A stretch of 64,000 nucleotides of DNA from Brevundimonas nasdae (GCF_016654005.1 NZ_JAEPWN010000013.1:29424-93423); one strand, 5' to 3'; positions 26,691 through 35,649 are shown, counted from the first letter of the stretch. Notes: generated by a model not told the origin, from the letters alone. Numbers and translations: made by a program.

Positions 26691-27839
26691 TCAGTAGAGG
26701 TCGGGGTTGGTCTTGAGGGCGGCGGTCGAGGTCCGCCCCCAAAGCACGCGGTAAACCCAGGTGGTGTAGATCAGGATCAGCGGCAGGAAGATCACCGTCA
26801 CGATCAGCATGATGAACAGGGTCAGGTGGCTGGACGAGGCGTTCCACACCGTCAGGCTGGATTGCGGATCAATCGAGCTGGGCAGGATGAACGGGAACAT
26901 CGACAGACCGGCCGTGGAGATGATGCCCACGGTCGACAGGGACGATCCACCGAACGCCAGGGGCGCAGACCGACGCCACATGCCGATCAGACCGGCCAGA
27001 GCCCCCAGGAAGCCCAGCGCAGGTGCGATCAGCATCCACGGATAACGGCCGTAGTTGTCCAGCCAGGCGCCCGGCGCCGCTTCAACCGTCGTACGCAGCG
27101 GGTTGGAGAAGCCGTTGATGTCCAGCGCGCCCGTGATCCGGTAGCCCAGACCGCCATAGGCGACATACAGACCGCCCGCCGCGAACAGCACCAGGGCCAG
27201 AACCCCGGCGACGGTGCCGAACAGACGGGCGCGATCCAGCACCGGCCCCTTCTCGGCCTTGACCGACAGCCAGGCTGCGCCGTGCAGCACCAGCATGGCC
27301 ACCGACAACAGGCCTGCGATCAGGCTGAACGGGGTGAACAGACCCAGCAGGCTGCCGTCGTAGAAGGAGCGCAGATCGCCATCCAGATGGAAGGGCGCGC
27401 CCAGCAGGACGTTGCCGACCGCAACCCCGAACACCAGCGCAGGCACGAAGCCGCCGATGAACAGGCACCAGTCCCAGAACGACCGCCATTTCGGCGACGG
27501 GCGCTTTGAGCGGTACTTGAACGAGACGGGCCGCAGGATCAGCGCCGACAGCACCAGGAACATGGCCAGGTAGAAGCCGGAGAAGCTGACGGCGTACACA
27601 AAGGGCCAGGCGGCGAAGATCGCGCCGCCGCCCAGGATGAACCACACCTGGTTGCCCTCCCAGGTGGCGCCGACGGTGTTGATCACCATGCGGCGCTCCT
27701 CATCCGTCCTGGCGACGAAGGGCAGCAGGGCGCCGACGCCCAGGTCGAAACCGTCGGTCAGGGCGAAGGCGATCAGCAGCACGCCCAGCAGTCCCCACCA
27801 GATCAGGCGAAGCGTGGCGAAGTCGAGGGGAAGATCCAT
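26691..27839 (-). CDS. cydB: Cytochrome bd ubiquinol oxidase subunit II
   Basis: A 382-residue membrane subunit with about eight helices. It begins MDLPLDFATLRLIWWGLLGV, with LTDGFDLGVGALLPF (the CydB signature), GATWEGNQVWFILGGGAIFA and SKRPSPKWRSFWDW, and ends with the IYTTWVYRVLWGRTS tail. It supports the CydA subunit, which holds the hemes. The gene lies 26 bases downstream of cydA on the minus strand and is followed by cydX. Confidence 0.96.
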   Translation of the reverse strand: MDLPLDFATLRLIWWGLLGVLLIAFALTDGFDLGVGALLPFVARTDEERRMVINTVGATWEGNQVWFILGGGAIFAAWPFVYAVSFSGFYLAMFLVLSALILRPVSFKYRSKRPSPKWRSFWDWCLFIGGFVPALVFGVAVGNVLLGAPFHLDGDLRSFYDGSLLGLFTPFSLIAGLLSVAMLVLHGAAWLSVKAEKGPVLDRARLFGTVAGVLALVLFAAGGLYVAYGGLGYRITGALDINGFSNPLRTTVEAAPGAWLDNYGRYPWMLIAPALGFLGALAGLIGMWRRSAPLAFGGSSLSTVGIISTAGLSMFPFILPSSIDPQSSLTVWNASSSHLTLFIMLIVTVIFLPLILIYTTWVYRVLWGRTSTAALKTNPDLY

Positions 27840-27865
27840 TGTCGGATATCCTTACAGGGTCTGTG

Positions 27866-29449
27866 TCAGGCCACGGCGGGCGCGGCGGGGCGCTCAAGCG
27901 GGGCTTCGGGGCTGGGTTCGCCGAACGTCTCCTGTTCGTGGAACGGGCCCTTCTTGATGGTGTGCAGGATCAGGCGGACCTCGACGACGGCCAGCGATCC
28001 GTACAGCAGGGTGAAGCCGATGATCGTCGCCCACAGCTGCGGCACGGTCAGCGAAGAGGCGCCAAGGAAGGTCGGCAGCACGCCGTCCACCGCCCAGGGC
28101 TGGCGACCGAACTCAGCCAGTATCCACCCGAACTCGATGGCGATCCACGGCAGCGGAATGGCCAGAACGGCGACCCGCAGGAACCACTTCGTATGGTGCT
28201 TGCGCAGGGTGCACAGAACAAATGCCGTGCCGAACAGGGCGATCATGAACATGCCCACGCCCGCCATTATGCGGAAGCTCCAGAACAGTGCCGGCACGTT
28301 CGGCACCGTATCCCACGCGGTCTGTTTGATCAGCTCGGGCGAGGCCTGACGCGGATCAGCCACGTGGCGCTTCAACAGCAGGGCGTAGCCCAGGTCGCGG
28401 CGGTGGGTTTCGAACACCGCGCGCGCGGCCATGTCGGCCGGATCGGCCTTGATCTTCTCCAGGGCGTCAAAGGCGATCACGCCGGATTCGATGCGGTCCT
28501 CCGCCGTGGCAACCAATTCGAAGATGCCTTCGACCGGCTTGTCGATGGTGCGGGTGGCGATCAGGCCCATGACCCACGGCACATGGACGCCATAGTGGGT
28601 CTCGCGGTCCTTCATGCTGGGAATGCCGATCAGGGTCAGGCCAGCAGGCGCGGGCTCTGTGTGCCACATGGCTTCCAGAGCGGCCAGCTTCATCTTCTGG
28701 TTGTCGGTCAGGGCATAGCCGGACTGGTCGCCCAGCACGACGACCGACAGCGACGCCGCCAGACCAAAGGCCGAGGCCACGGTCATCGACCGCTTGGCGA
28801 ACCCGACATGCTTGCCGCGCAGCAGATAGAAGGCCGACACGCCCAGCACGAAGACCGAGGCGCAGACGTAACCGGCGCTGACGGTGTGAACGAACTTGGC
28901 CTGGGCGACCGGGTTGAACAGCACGGCCATGAAGTCCGTGACCTCCATCCGCATGGTGTCTGGATTGAAGGCGGCGCCGACCGGGTTCTGCATCCAGCCG
29001 TTGGCGATCAGTATCCACAGGGCCGACAGATTGGTGCCCAGGGCGACCATGAAGGTGACGAACAGGTGGGCGTGGGGCTTCAGCTTGTCCCAGCCGAAGA
29101 ACATCAACCCGACGAAAGTCGCCTCAAGGAAGAAGGCCATCAGCCCTTCAATGGCCAGCGGCGCACCGAAGATGTCGCCGACATAATGGCTGTAGTAGCT
29201 CCAGTTCATGCCGAACTGGAACTCCATGGTGATGCCGGTCGCGACGCCCAGCACGAAGTTGATGCCGAACAGCACGCCCCAGAAACGGGTGATCGTCCGC
29301 CAGATCGGGCGGCGGGTCATGACATAGATCGACTCCATGATGACCAGCATGAAGGACAGGCCCAACGTCAGGGGCACGAACAGGAAGTGGTAAAGGGCTG
29401 TCAGCGCGAACTGCAGCCTGGACAGGTCGACGACCGCAAGGTCGATCAT
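27866..29449 (-). CDS. cydA: Cytochrome bd ubiquinol oxidase subunit I
   Basis: The heme-bearing subunit of the high-affinity quinol oxidase, which reduces oxygen to water at low oxygen tension. The 527 residues begin MIDLAVVDLSRLQFALTALY followed by HFLFVPLTLG (heme b595 ligand His). AKFVHTVSAGYV carries the heme b558 His, and FWSFRIMAGVGMFM the Met ligand. The long periplasmic quinol-binding region and the late GRQPWAVDGVLPT motif are present. The FNR box at 29522-29535 lies about 75 bases upstream. Confidence 0.97.
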   Translation of the reverse strand: MIDLAVVDLSRLQFALTALYHFLFVPLTLGLSFMLVIMESIYVMTRRPIWRTITRFWGVLFGINFVLGVATGITMEFQFGMNWSYYSHYVGDIFGAPLAIEGLMAFFLEATFVGLMFFGWDKLKPHAHLFVTFMVALGTNLSALWILIANGWMQNPVGAAFNPDTMRMEVTDFMAVLFNPVAQAKFVHTVSAGYVCASVFVLGVSAFYLLRGKHVGFAKRSMTVASAFGLAASLSVVVLGDQSGYALTDNQKMKLAALEAMWHTEPAPAGLTLIGIPSMKDRETHYGVHVPWVMGLIATRTIDKPVEGIFELVATAEDRIESGVIAFDALEKIKADPADMAARAVFETHRRDLGYALLLKRHVADPRQASPELIKQTAWDTVPNVPALFWSFRIMAGVGMFMIALFGTAFVLCTLRKHHTKWFLRVAVLAIPLPWIAIEFGWILAEFGRQPWAVDGVLPTFLGASSLTVPQLWATIIGFTLLYGSLAVVEVRLILHTIKKGPFHEQETFGEPSPEAPLERPAAPAVA

Positions 29450-29521
29450 GGCTATGCTCCGAGGGGCCGGCCACGACGACCGACGTTTCCTTCGCCCTAG
29501 AGATTCGGCGGGGCGCGCGCC

Positions 29522-29535
29522 TTGATCTCGATCAA
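29522..29535. promoter_or_regulatory. FNR/FixK-type box between cydA and cydD
   Basis: The sequence TTGATCTCGATCAA matches the FNR/FixK consensus TTGAT-N4-ATCAA exactly. It sits in the 194-base divergent region, 72 bases from the cydA start and 108 bases from the cydD start, so one palindrome could serve both directions. An FNR-type regulator is encoded nearby at 32897-33634. Confidence 0.85.
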
Positions 29536-29643
29536 AGCCCCCGGCGGCGGCCTCATCTACTGGACGGTTCGCCCTTGGACGTTCGGTCCAACGGTGTTTT
29601 GTCCAATGGCGCGCGGCGATGCCGGCGTGCTGGAGTTTCGTGC

Positions 29644-31254
29644 ATGACCGCCGCGTCGCCCCCCGCCCCCCCTGCCGCCGTTCCCCCCGGCGTCTGGCTG
29701 AAACAGGCTGGCGCGCCGTGGCGGCGGCTGACCCTGCTCGCGGGTCTGCTGACCATCGCCGACGTGGTCCCCGCCATCGGTTTCGCCGCCGGTCTTGCCA
29801 TGACGATCTCCAACTTCGCCACGCCTGGCGCCGCCGCGCCCTGGCTGGTGCTGGCGGTGGTCAGCCTGATCGCGCGCGGGTTGGTCGGCCAGGTGGCCAC
29901 GGTGGTCGGCGCCCGGCTGGGCCGCGCGGTCAAGACCGATGTGCGCCGCAGCCTGCTGGCCGACCTGTTCGGGCGCGGCGGGCGCTCCAACGACCGTCTG
30001 ACTGCTCTGGTCGAGGGTGTCGGCGCGTTGGACGGCTATTTCTCCCGTTTCGCACCTCTGCGCTTGGCGGCTGGCCTGTCGCCCCTGCTGATCATCGCCG
30101 CCGCCGCCTTCGCCAGCCCGGTTGCGGCGGGCGTGCTGCTGTTCACCCTCTTTCCCTTCATCGCAGGCATGGCCCTGGCCGGAACCGCAGCGGCGGGCGA
30201 GAGCCGTCGCCAGTTTCAGGCGCTGGACCGACTGTCGGGCCTGTTCATCGACCGCGTCCGCGCCCTGCCCGCCATCCTGGCCTTCGACGCCGTAGGCCGC
30301 ACCACGACCGAGATCGCCGCCGCCTCGGACGAGCTGGAGCAGCGCACCGCACGCGTCATGCGCATCGCCTTTCTGTCGTCCGGCGTGCTGGAGTTCTTTT
30401 CGGCCCTGTCGGTGGCGCTGATCGCCGTCTATTGCGGCTTCAACCTGTTGAAGCTGCTGCCCTTCCCGGTTCCCGAGACGCTGGACCTGTCGCGCGCCTT
30501 CTTCGTCCTGGCCCTGGCGCCGGAGGTCTATCAGCCGCTGCGCCGCCTTGCCGCCGCCTATCACGATCGGCAAGCTGCCGAGGCCGCCGCGTCCTCTCTG
30601 ATCGTCGCCGAAACCCAGTCCGGCCGCCCGGTCCAGCTGGGCGCCGCAGCACCCGCCATTCGGTTCCGCGACGTGACCATCGCCTATGGCCCCGCATCGG
30701 TCGTCGCCGACTTCAATCTGGAGATCCGCCCCGGTCAGATCGTCGCTCTGGTCGGCGCCAGCGGTGCAGGCAAGTCCAGTCTGCTGCATCTGCTGCTCGG
30801 CCTTGCGCCCCTGTCCGGGGGCGATGTCGAGATCGACGGCGCATCGCTCAGCCAGACAGGCGGTTTCGCCGGTCAGGTCGCCTGGGCCAGCCAGAACCCG
30901 GTGGTTATTCCCGGCACGCTGCGCGAAAACATCGCCATCGCCGACCCAGCGGCCTGCGTCACCCGCATTCTGGCCGCCGCCAGCCGCGCCGGTCTGCATG
31001 GAAATCTGGACCGTCTGATCGACGAGCGGGGCGGCGGCCTGTCCGGGGGCGAACGCCGCCGTCTGGGCCTGTCGCGCGCCCTGCTGAAACGCGCCCCGAT
31101 CCTGCTGCTGGATGAACCCACGGCCAATCTGGACCCCGCCTCCGAACAGACCATGCTGGACCTGATCCGCGAAACCGCCGCGGGGCGCACCACCCTGATC
31201 GCCACCCATTCCGCCGCCGTCGCGGCCCTGGCCGACCGCGTGGTGCAACTGTGA
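29644..31254 (+). CDS. cydD: ABC exporter subunit CydD (heterodimeric cysteine/glutathione exporter)
   Basis: A half-transporter of about 536 residues: six membrane helices, then an ATPase domain. Walker A is LVGASGAGKSSLLHLLLGLA, the signature is LSGGERRRLGLSRALLKRAP, and Walker B is LLLDEPTANLD. CydDC exports cysteine and glutathione to the periplasm and is needed to assemble cytochrome bd, which fits its place divergent from cydAB. The ATG at 29644 (MTAASPPAPPA) is the first reasonable start. The stop overlaps the cydC start (TGATG). Confidence 0.93.
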   Translation: MTAASPPAPPAAVPPGVWLKQAGAPWRRLTLLAGLLTIADVVPAIGFAAGLAMTISNFATPGAAAPWLVLAVVSLIARGLVGQVATVVGARLGRAVKTDVRRSLLADLFGRGGRSNDRLTALVEGVGALDGYFSRFAPLRLAAGLSPLLIIAAAAFASPVAAGVLLFTLFPFIAGMALAGTAAAGESRRQFQALDRLSGLFIDRVRALPAILAFDAVGRTTTEIAAASDELEQRTARVMRIAFLSSGVLEFFSALSVALIAVYCGFNLLKLLPFPVPETLDLSRAFFVLALAPEVYQPLRRLAAAYHDRQAAEAAASSLIVAETQSGRPVQLGAAAPAIRFRDVTIAYGPASVVADFNLEIRPGQIVALVGASGAGKSSLLHLLLGLAPLSGGDVEIDGASLSQTGGFAGQVAWASQNPVVIPGTLRENIAIADPAACVTRILAAASRAGLHGNLDRLIDERGGGLSGGERRRLGLSRALLKRAPILLLDEPTANLDPASEQTMLDLIRETAAGRTTLIATHSAAVAALADRVVQL

Positions 31255-32900
31255 TGCACGACCCCAATCGCATCGCTGGCCTGATCGCCGCCCAGGCCCA
31301 CGCCCAGCGCCAACGCCTGCAGATCGCCGCCGCGGCTGGCGCCGTCGTCTCCGTCGCCGCCGTTTGCCTGCTGGGCCTGTCCGGCTGGTTCATCACCGGC
31401 GCCGCCCTGGCGGGTATGGCGGGAATGGCTGCGGTCCAGGCCTTCAACTACATGATGCCCAGCGCCATCATCCGCCTGCTGGCCATCCTGCGCACCGGCG
31501 CGCGCTATATCGAGCGTGTCGCGGGCCATGAGGCAGCGCTGAAGGCGCTGGCGCGCTTACGTCCACAACTGTTCGACGCCCTGGCCTCGGCCCCGCCCGA
31601 ACGCGCGCTTAGCCTGTCGTCCGGCGAAACCTCGGCCCGCCTGGTGCAGGATGTGGACGCCGTCCAGACCCTGTTCGTGCGCAAGTCCGCACCCTGGGCC
31701 CTGGGCGCGGGCTCTGCGTCCAGCGCCCTGCTGGCTGGTCTGGCGTCACCCCTTGCGGGCGGATTGCTGCTGGCCGCCATGACAGTGTCCTGCCTCGGCG
31801 TCATGGTCATCGCGCGTCGCCTGTCCGATCCCGCAGGCAAGGAGGCCCAGATCGCCGTAGGCGCCTTGAAGGACCGCCTCACCGCCCTCGAAGCCGTGGC
31901 GCCTGAGCTGAAAGCCTACGACCTCAATGACTGGGCCGTGCAGCAGGCCGCCAGCGCCGCCGATAGGCATGACAGCGCACAGATCGCCCTGACGACATCG
32001 GCGGGCTGGATGGCGGTGTGGCAGGCGGTCGTGACCGCCGCCGCCCTGGCCGTCGTAGTCCTCGTCACCCTCGGCGCGCCCCTGCCCCTGACCGCGCTCG
32101 CCGCCCTGGCGACCATCATGGGCATGGAATCCGCCGCAGGCCTTGTGGGCGCCCTGCACCAGAACGGCGCAGCGAAGGAAGCCGTCGCCCGTCTGGACCA
32201 GGCCGCGCCCCAGGTTCTGCCGCATGACGGCACGCGCCCGCCGCCGCCGTCCTTGACCCTCATCGCCGCCAACACAAATCTGCGCCCGCCCCATCGACTG
32301 GGCCTGTCGGGGCCGTCCGGCGCAGGCAAGACCACCTTTATCGAACGTCTGATCGGGTTGCGCGACGCTCACCCCGGAGAGGTCGTCATGGGCGGTATCG
32401 ACATCGCCTCCCTCAGCCCCGCCACCCGTCGCGCCCGCTTCGCCTACGCCGCCCAGGACGTGAGGCTGTTGAACGGCACGGTGCGCGACAACCTGCTGCT
32501 GGCGGGTCCTGGCGGCGATGACACCCTGTGGCGCGTGCTGGAGGACGCGGCTCTGGCCGAGCGCATCCGCGCCGAACCTCTGGGCCTGGATATGCCTGTC
32601 GGCGTGAATGGAGAGCGTCTGTCCGGCGGCGAACGTCGCCGTCTCGGCCTCGCCCGCGCCTATCTGCGCACGGCGCCCTGGCTGGTGCTGGATGAACCGA
32701 CGGAGGGGCTGGACGCCGCGACGGAAGCCCAGGTGCTCAAGGCCCTGGAGCGCCGCTTGGTCGAAAACAAGCAGGGGCTGATCCTGGTCAGCCACCGCAC
32801 GGCGCCGATTCAGATCTGCCAGACCCGTCTGCGGATTGAAGCCATGGCCCAGGACGGGCGCGTTGTGGTGACGCCCGAGCGTCAGAAGGCCGTCGTTTAA
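31254..32900 (+). CDS. cydC: ABC exporter subunit CydC
   Basis: Partner half-transporter of CydD, 548 residues. Helix regions include AAVCLLGLSGWFITGAALAG and FNYMMPSAIIRLLAILRTGA, typical of CydC. The ATPase domain has Walker A LSGPSGAGKTTFIERL, signature LSGGERRRLGLARAYL and Walker B WLVLDEPTEGLD. The start overlaps the cydD stop by one base. The stop codon overlaps that of the convergent fnr gene by two bases. Confidence 0.93.
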   Translation: MHDPNRIAGLIAAQAHAQRQRLQIAAAAGAVVSVAAVCLLGLSGWFITGAALAGMAGMAAVQAFNYMMPSAIIRLLAILRTGARYIERVAGHEAALKALARLRPQLFDALASAPPERALSLSSGETSARLVQDVDAVQTLFVRKSAPWALGAGSASSALLAGLASPLAGGLLLAAMTVSCLGVMVIARRLSDPAGKEAQIAVGALKDRLTALEAVAPELKAYDLNDWAVQQAASAADRHDSAQIALTTSAGWMAVWQAVVTAAALAVVVLVTLGAPLPLTALAALATIMGMESAAGLVGALHQNGAAKEAVARLDQAAPQVLPHDGTRPPPPSLTLIAANTNLRPPHRLGLSGPSGAGKTTFIERLIGLRDAHPGEVVMGGIDIASLSPATRRARFAYAAQDVRLLNGTVRDNLLLAGPGGDDTLWRVLEDAALAERIRAEPLGLDMPVGVNGERLSGGERRRLGLARAYLRTAPWLVLDEPTEGLDAATEAQVLKALERRLVENKQGLILVSHRTAPIQICQTRLRIEAMAQDGRVVVTPERQKAVV

Positions 32901-33634
32901 GCTTCGCCCTCGGCGATGGCCCGCAGGCGTTCCGGCCGGTCCACCAGCATCTCATTCAGCGACAGCAGGCGGATCACCCCCGCTGTCTTCAACTTGGTCA
33001 GGCCCCGGCTGACTGTCTCGATGGTCAGGCCCAGATAGTCCGCCATTTCCGCCCGTGTCATCGGCACGCGGATGTGGCCTGCCTCGGTAGGACGGATCGG
33101 ATCGCGTTCGGGCAGATCCAGCAGGAAGGAAGCGATCCGTTCCTGCGCCGTCTTGCGCCCCAGCAACAGCATCTGGTTCTGCGCCGCGGCCAGCTCGTGC
33201 GTAGCCCGCTCCAGCAGCGCCGTCTCCAGCGCAGGCCGCTCTCGGATCAGGGCGCGGTAGTCGCTTTTCTTGAACCGGCACAGGGTCGCATCTTCGATGG
33301 CCTCGGCCGAAAACGCATAGTCCTGCCCCGTCGCCAGACCGACGAAATCACCGGCGAACAGGAATCCTGTGATCTGTCGCCGCCCATCCGGCAGCAGCTT
33401 ATAGACCCGCACCGAGCCCGAGGTGATGTTGAACAGGTGAACCGCAGGCTCGCCCTGGCGAATCAACGCCTCACCGGACTTCAGCGACACCCGCTCGGCG
33501 ATCGCATCCAGCCCTGCCAGATCATCGACACCCAGACTGCTGCACACGCTGAAGGCCCGCGCGCCGCAGGTGGCGCAGACGGAATCGCTCCGGCGGGCGG
33601 CGCAGTCGGTCGGCAGTGAGCGGAGTTCCAGCAT
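32897..33634 (-). CDS. fnr: Oxygen-sensing Crp/Fnr-family regulator (FnrL type)
   Basis: A 245-residue regulator with an N-terminal cysteine cluster (Cys20-x2-Cys23-x7-Cys31) and another cysteine in EDATLCRF, the arrangement of alphaproteobacterial FnrL that binds an oxygen-labile 4Fe-4S cluster. The cNMP-binding fold is at about 45-150 and the DNA-binding region at about 195-220 (MTRAEMADYLGLTIETVSRG). The recognition helix ETVSR matches FNR and predicts binding to TTGAT-N4-ATCAA. Two such boxes lie in this region, one about 60 bases upstream of its own start, so self-regulation is likely. Confidence 0.92.
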   Translation of the reverse strand: MLELRSLPTDCAARRSDSVCATCGARAFSVCSSLGVDDLAGLDAIAERVSLKSGEALIRQGEPAVHLFNITSGSVRVYKLLPDGRRQITGFLFAGDFVGLATGQDYAFSAEAIEDATLCRFKKSDYRALIRERPALETALLERATHELAAAQNQMLLLGRKTAQERIASFLLDLPERDPIRPTEAGHIRVPMTRAEMADYLGLTIETVSRGLTKLKTAGVIRLLSLNEMLVDRPERLRAIAEGEA

Positions 33635-33693
33635 TTCAGCCTCGCATAAGGTGCAAGGGTAGGTTGTCGCAACCTTCAGTGCAACGGCTCCGC

Positions 33694-33707
33694 TTGATTG
33701 AGATCAA
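33694..33707. promoter_or_regulatory. FNR/FixK-type box between fnr and the 136-residue gene
   Basis: TTGATTGAGATCAA is an exact match to TTGAT-N4-ATCAA. It is 60 bases upstream of the fnr start and 35 bases upstream of the start of the divergent gene at 33742. The position suits fnr autoregulation and control of the unknown gene. Confidence 0.85.
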
Positions 33708-33741
33708 TGCGTCCTCGCGCCCGGTGCCTCAAGGTGGCGGC

Positions 33742-34152
33742 ATGAGCAACCTGCAAATCCGCCGTCTGGACATCCGCGACGCCGAGGACTCATTCGCCCT
33801 GGCCCAACTCAGCGACCCGGCGCTGACGCCCGATGCGTGGCGCAGGATCACAGCCGCTGCTGCGGATCAGGTCGGCGTCATCGGCGCCTTCTCAAATCGA
33901 ACGGTGCGGGCGATCCTGCAATATTCCATCGTCGTCAACGGCGGTGGAGAAAGGCTGTTCGTTATCGATGGTCTGGCGGCGTTCGATCTGTTCGATCCCA
34001 CCACGACGGCGGACGCCCTGCTGGCCGAGGCCCGGCGTCAGGCGGACATGAGTTGCAGCGGCCTGGCCCTTTCGGCCCGCCTGGACGGCGCCCGCATCAA
34101 TGATGTGCTGCGCTGCGCCGCCGACACGGCGGTTCTGCACCGCGTCTTTTAG
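33742..34152 (+). CDS. Unknown protein, 136 residues, possibly degenerate GNAT-like
   Basis: Starts at the ATG at 33742 (MSNLQIRRLDIRDAEDSFAL), preceded by AAGGTGG. No signal peptide or membrane helix. The N-terminal strand-helix style (IRRLDIRDAEDSFALAQLSD) and VRAILQYSIVVNGGGERLFV loosely recall GNAT acyltransferases, but I see no clear acyl-CoA pyrophosphate loop, so the fold assignment is weak. Two cysteines occur near the C-terminus (SCSG, LRCAAD). It is directly downstream of a perfect FNR box, so it is probably oxygen-regulated. Function unknown. Confidence 0.7.
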   Translation: MSNLQIRRLDIRDAEDSFALAQLSDPALTPDAWRRITAAAADQVGVIGAFSNRTVRAILQYSIVVNGGGERLFVIDGLAAFDLFDPTTTADALLAEARRQADMSCSGLALSARLDGARINDVLRCAADTAVLHRVF

Positions 34153-34156
34153 ACGT

Positions 34157-34519
34157 CTAGCGCCGACCGGCGACCAGTTCGTTGCGGACAGACCGGCCCA
34201 GCGGATCACGCGACGGCCAGGTGTCGCCGACAGAAGCCTGAACCATCGGCGTGCAGAATCGCGAAATCAGCTGGCGCGGCCGCAATTCGATCAGGCAGAC
34301 CTTCTGCCCCTCAATGACCCAGCGCCCTGACAGCCGCCGTCCGTCAGACCAGGCGGCGGCATAGGTTCCGTCCGGCTCGAAATAGTGTTTCACCCACTCG
34401 CCGCGCGGATAGTGGGAAATGATGGTGTTGCCGAACGCGTCCGACACCCCCGCCTGCGCCGGCGCCGCCATCACGACGGCGCCCAGCAGGGCCAGACAAC
34501 CCATGTTTGCGATTCGCAT
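34157..34519 (-). CDS. Secreted protein of unknown function, 120 residues
   Basis: Begins with a clear signal peptide (MRIANMGCLALLGAVVMAAP ending AQAG). The mature part of about 97 residues has HYPRGEWVKHYFEPDGTY and GRWVIEGQKVCLIEL with two cysteines (VCL and FCTP) that could form a disulfide. The pattern resembles small periplasmic proteins that bind or sense, but I do not recognise the family. Its stop faces that of the FNR-box gene at four bases' distance. Confidence 0.72.
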   Translation of the reverse strand: MRIANMGCLALLGAVVMAAPAQAGVSDAFGNTIISHYPRGEWVKHYFEPDGTYAAAWSDGRRLSGRWVIEGQKVCLIELRPRQLISRFCTPMVQASVGDTWPSRDPLGRSVRNELVAGRR

Positions 34520-34597
34520 CGCCGCCCTCTCCCTCGCCGTCCCTGTCGACCGGTTATTCCCGATCCATAAGTCTTGGCAAGCGAGAGGGTTGCGCGA

Positions 34598-35113
34598 TCA
34601 GCCGTTGCCGCGACGCCCGGTTTCAAACAGGAACCAGACGCGACGCTCGGTCTCGTCCACCCAGTTCTCAAGCAGGCTGGCGGTGGCGATGTCGCCATGC
34701 TCGTCGCAGAGGTCGTGGACTTCGCGCATGCGCCCGACCAGGTCATTATTGTCGTCACGAAGCTCGGCCAGCATGTCCAGCGGATCGACATAGTCGGCGT
34801 CGTTGTCGCTCACGCGCGACTCCTTGGCGATCTGGCCGATCGACCGCAGCGTGGTCCCGCCGATCTTGCGCGCCCGCTCGGCGATCGGGTCGGTCATGGC
34901 GAACAGTTCCGCCGCCTGTTCGTCCAGCAGCAGATGATAGTCGCGGAAGTGCGGACCCGACACATGCCAGTGGAAGTTCTTGGTCTTCAGGTAGATGGCG
35001 AACACATCAGCCAGCAAGCCCGTCAGGGCGGCGGAAATGTCCCGCGTGGCGTCCTCGGACAGGCTGGTGGGCGTTCTCAACGGCGCCAGGCGCTTTTCGC
35101 GGGCGGTGACCAT
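34598..35113 (-). CDS. dps: Dps-family ferritin-like DNA-protecting protein
   Basis: A 171-residue four-helix ferritin-like protein that oxidises and stores iron and protects DNA under stress. The ferroxidase site is visible: the NFHWHVSGPHFRDYH motif (His) and LLLDEQAAELF (Asp and Glu) from the neighbouring subunit. The ATG at 35113 is well spaced (seven bases) from GAGGAG; an ATG two codons earlier sits too close. An imperfect FNR-like palindrome lies at 35177-35190. Family is firm; the exact regulator is unknown. Confidence 0.92.
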   Translation of the reverse strand: MVTAREKRLAPLRTPTSLSEDATRDISAALTGLLADVFAIYLKTKNFHWHVSGPHFRDYHLLLDEQAAELFAMTDPIAERARKIGGTTLRSIGQIAKESRVSDNDADYVDPLDMLAELRDDNNDLVGRMREVHDLCDEHGDIATASLLENWVDETERRVWFLFETGRRGNG

Positions 35114-35248
35114 GATCATTCTCCTCGGCTTAGAACCTATGGCCTAGCTAAGAACCACGACAGCCGAACGAAAGCCCTGACCTGGGTCAATTCTTCTTAT
35201 GGATATTATCGAGGGATACTTTGCCCGCCCCTTCGTGGGGGCGGCGGA

Positions 35249-35322
35249 TGGCTGGGGAACTAGGACTCGAACCTAGAATGACGGTACCAAAAACCGGAGT
35301 GTTACCATTACACCATTCCCCA
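35249..35322 (-). tRNA. tRNA-Gln (anticodon UUG)
   Basis: Minus-strand cloverleaf with acceptor arms TGGGGAA and TTCCCCA, discriminator G and encoded CCA. The anticodon loop TTTTGGT in the stem CGGT/ACCG gives TTG, and GGTTCGAGTCC is the T-arm. Length 74 including CCA. Confidence 0.95.
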
Positions 35323-35520
35323 GCAGGTCCGGCGTTTCCGCCACGTCTCTGCGGCGGAGGCGGTCAGATAGGCCAAACCGTTTTGGGATGCAACACCCTC
35401 TTTCAAGACAATTTTCGACCGCTGCAAAAAGGGTGAAATGGGTGCTTGCGAGGTCGGAATCCCATAGCTATAAGCCGCGTCCTCACTTCGGGGCGACGCC
35501 GCAAGGCCCGCTCCCACGGT

Positions 35521-35597
35521 CGGAGTGTGGCTCAGCCTGGTAGAGCACTGCGTTCGGGACGCAGGGGTCGGAGGTTCGAATCCTCTCACTCCGACCA
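35521..35597 (+). tRNA. tRNA-Pro (anticodon CGG)
   Basis: Acceptor arms CGGAGTG and CACTCCG, discriminator A, CCA encoded. The anticodon stem CTGCG/CGCAG encloses TTCGGGA, giving CGG. The T-arm is GGAGGTTCGAATCCTCT. Length 77. Confidence 0.95.
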
Positions 35598-35630
35598 TCT
35601 TCTCTTCATTGAAATCAATGTGTTGAGCCA

Positions 35631-35643
35631 GCCCCTTCGGGGC
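35631..35643 (-). terminator. Small hairpin downstream of ilvC
   Basis: GCCCC-TTCG-GGGGC forms a five-pair stem with a stable UUCG-type loop seven bases past the ilvC stop. There is no U-tract, so it may only stabilise the 3' end. Confidence 0.35.
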
Positions 35644-35649
35644 CAGCCT

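Noticed and set aside
35604..35621. Possible FNR box near TTCATTGAAATCAATG
   Set aside because: The half-sites are only two bases apart, whereas FNR needs a four-base spacer, and the place between a tRNA and a gene end makes no sense for a promoter.
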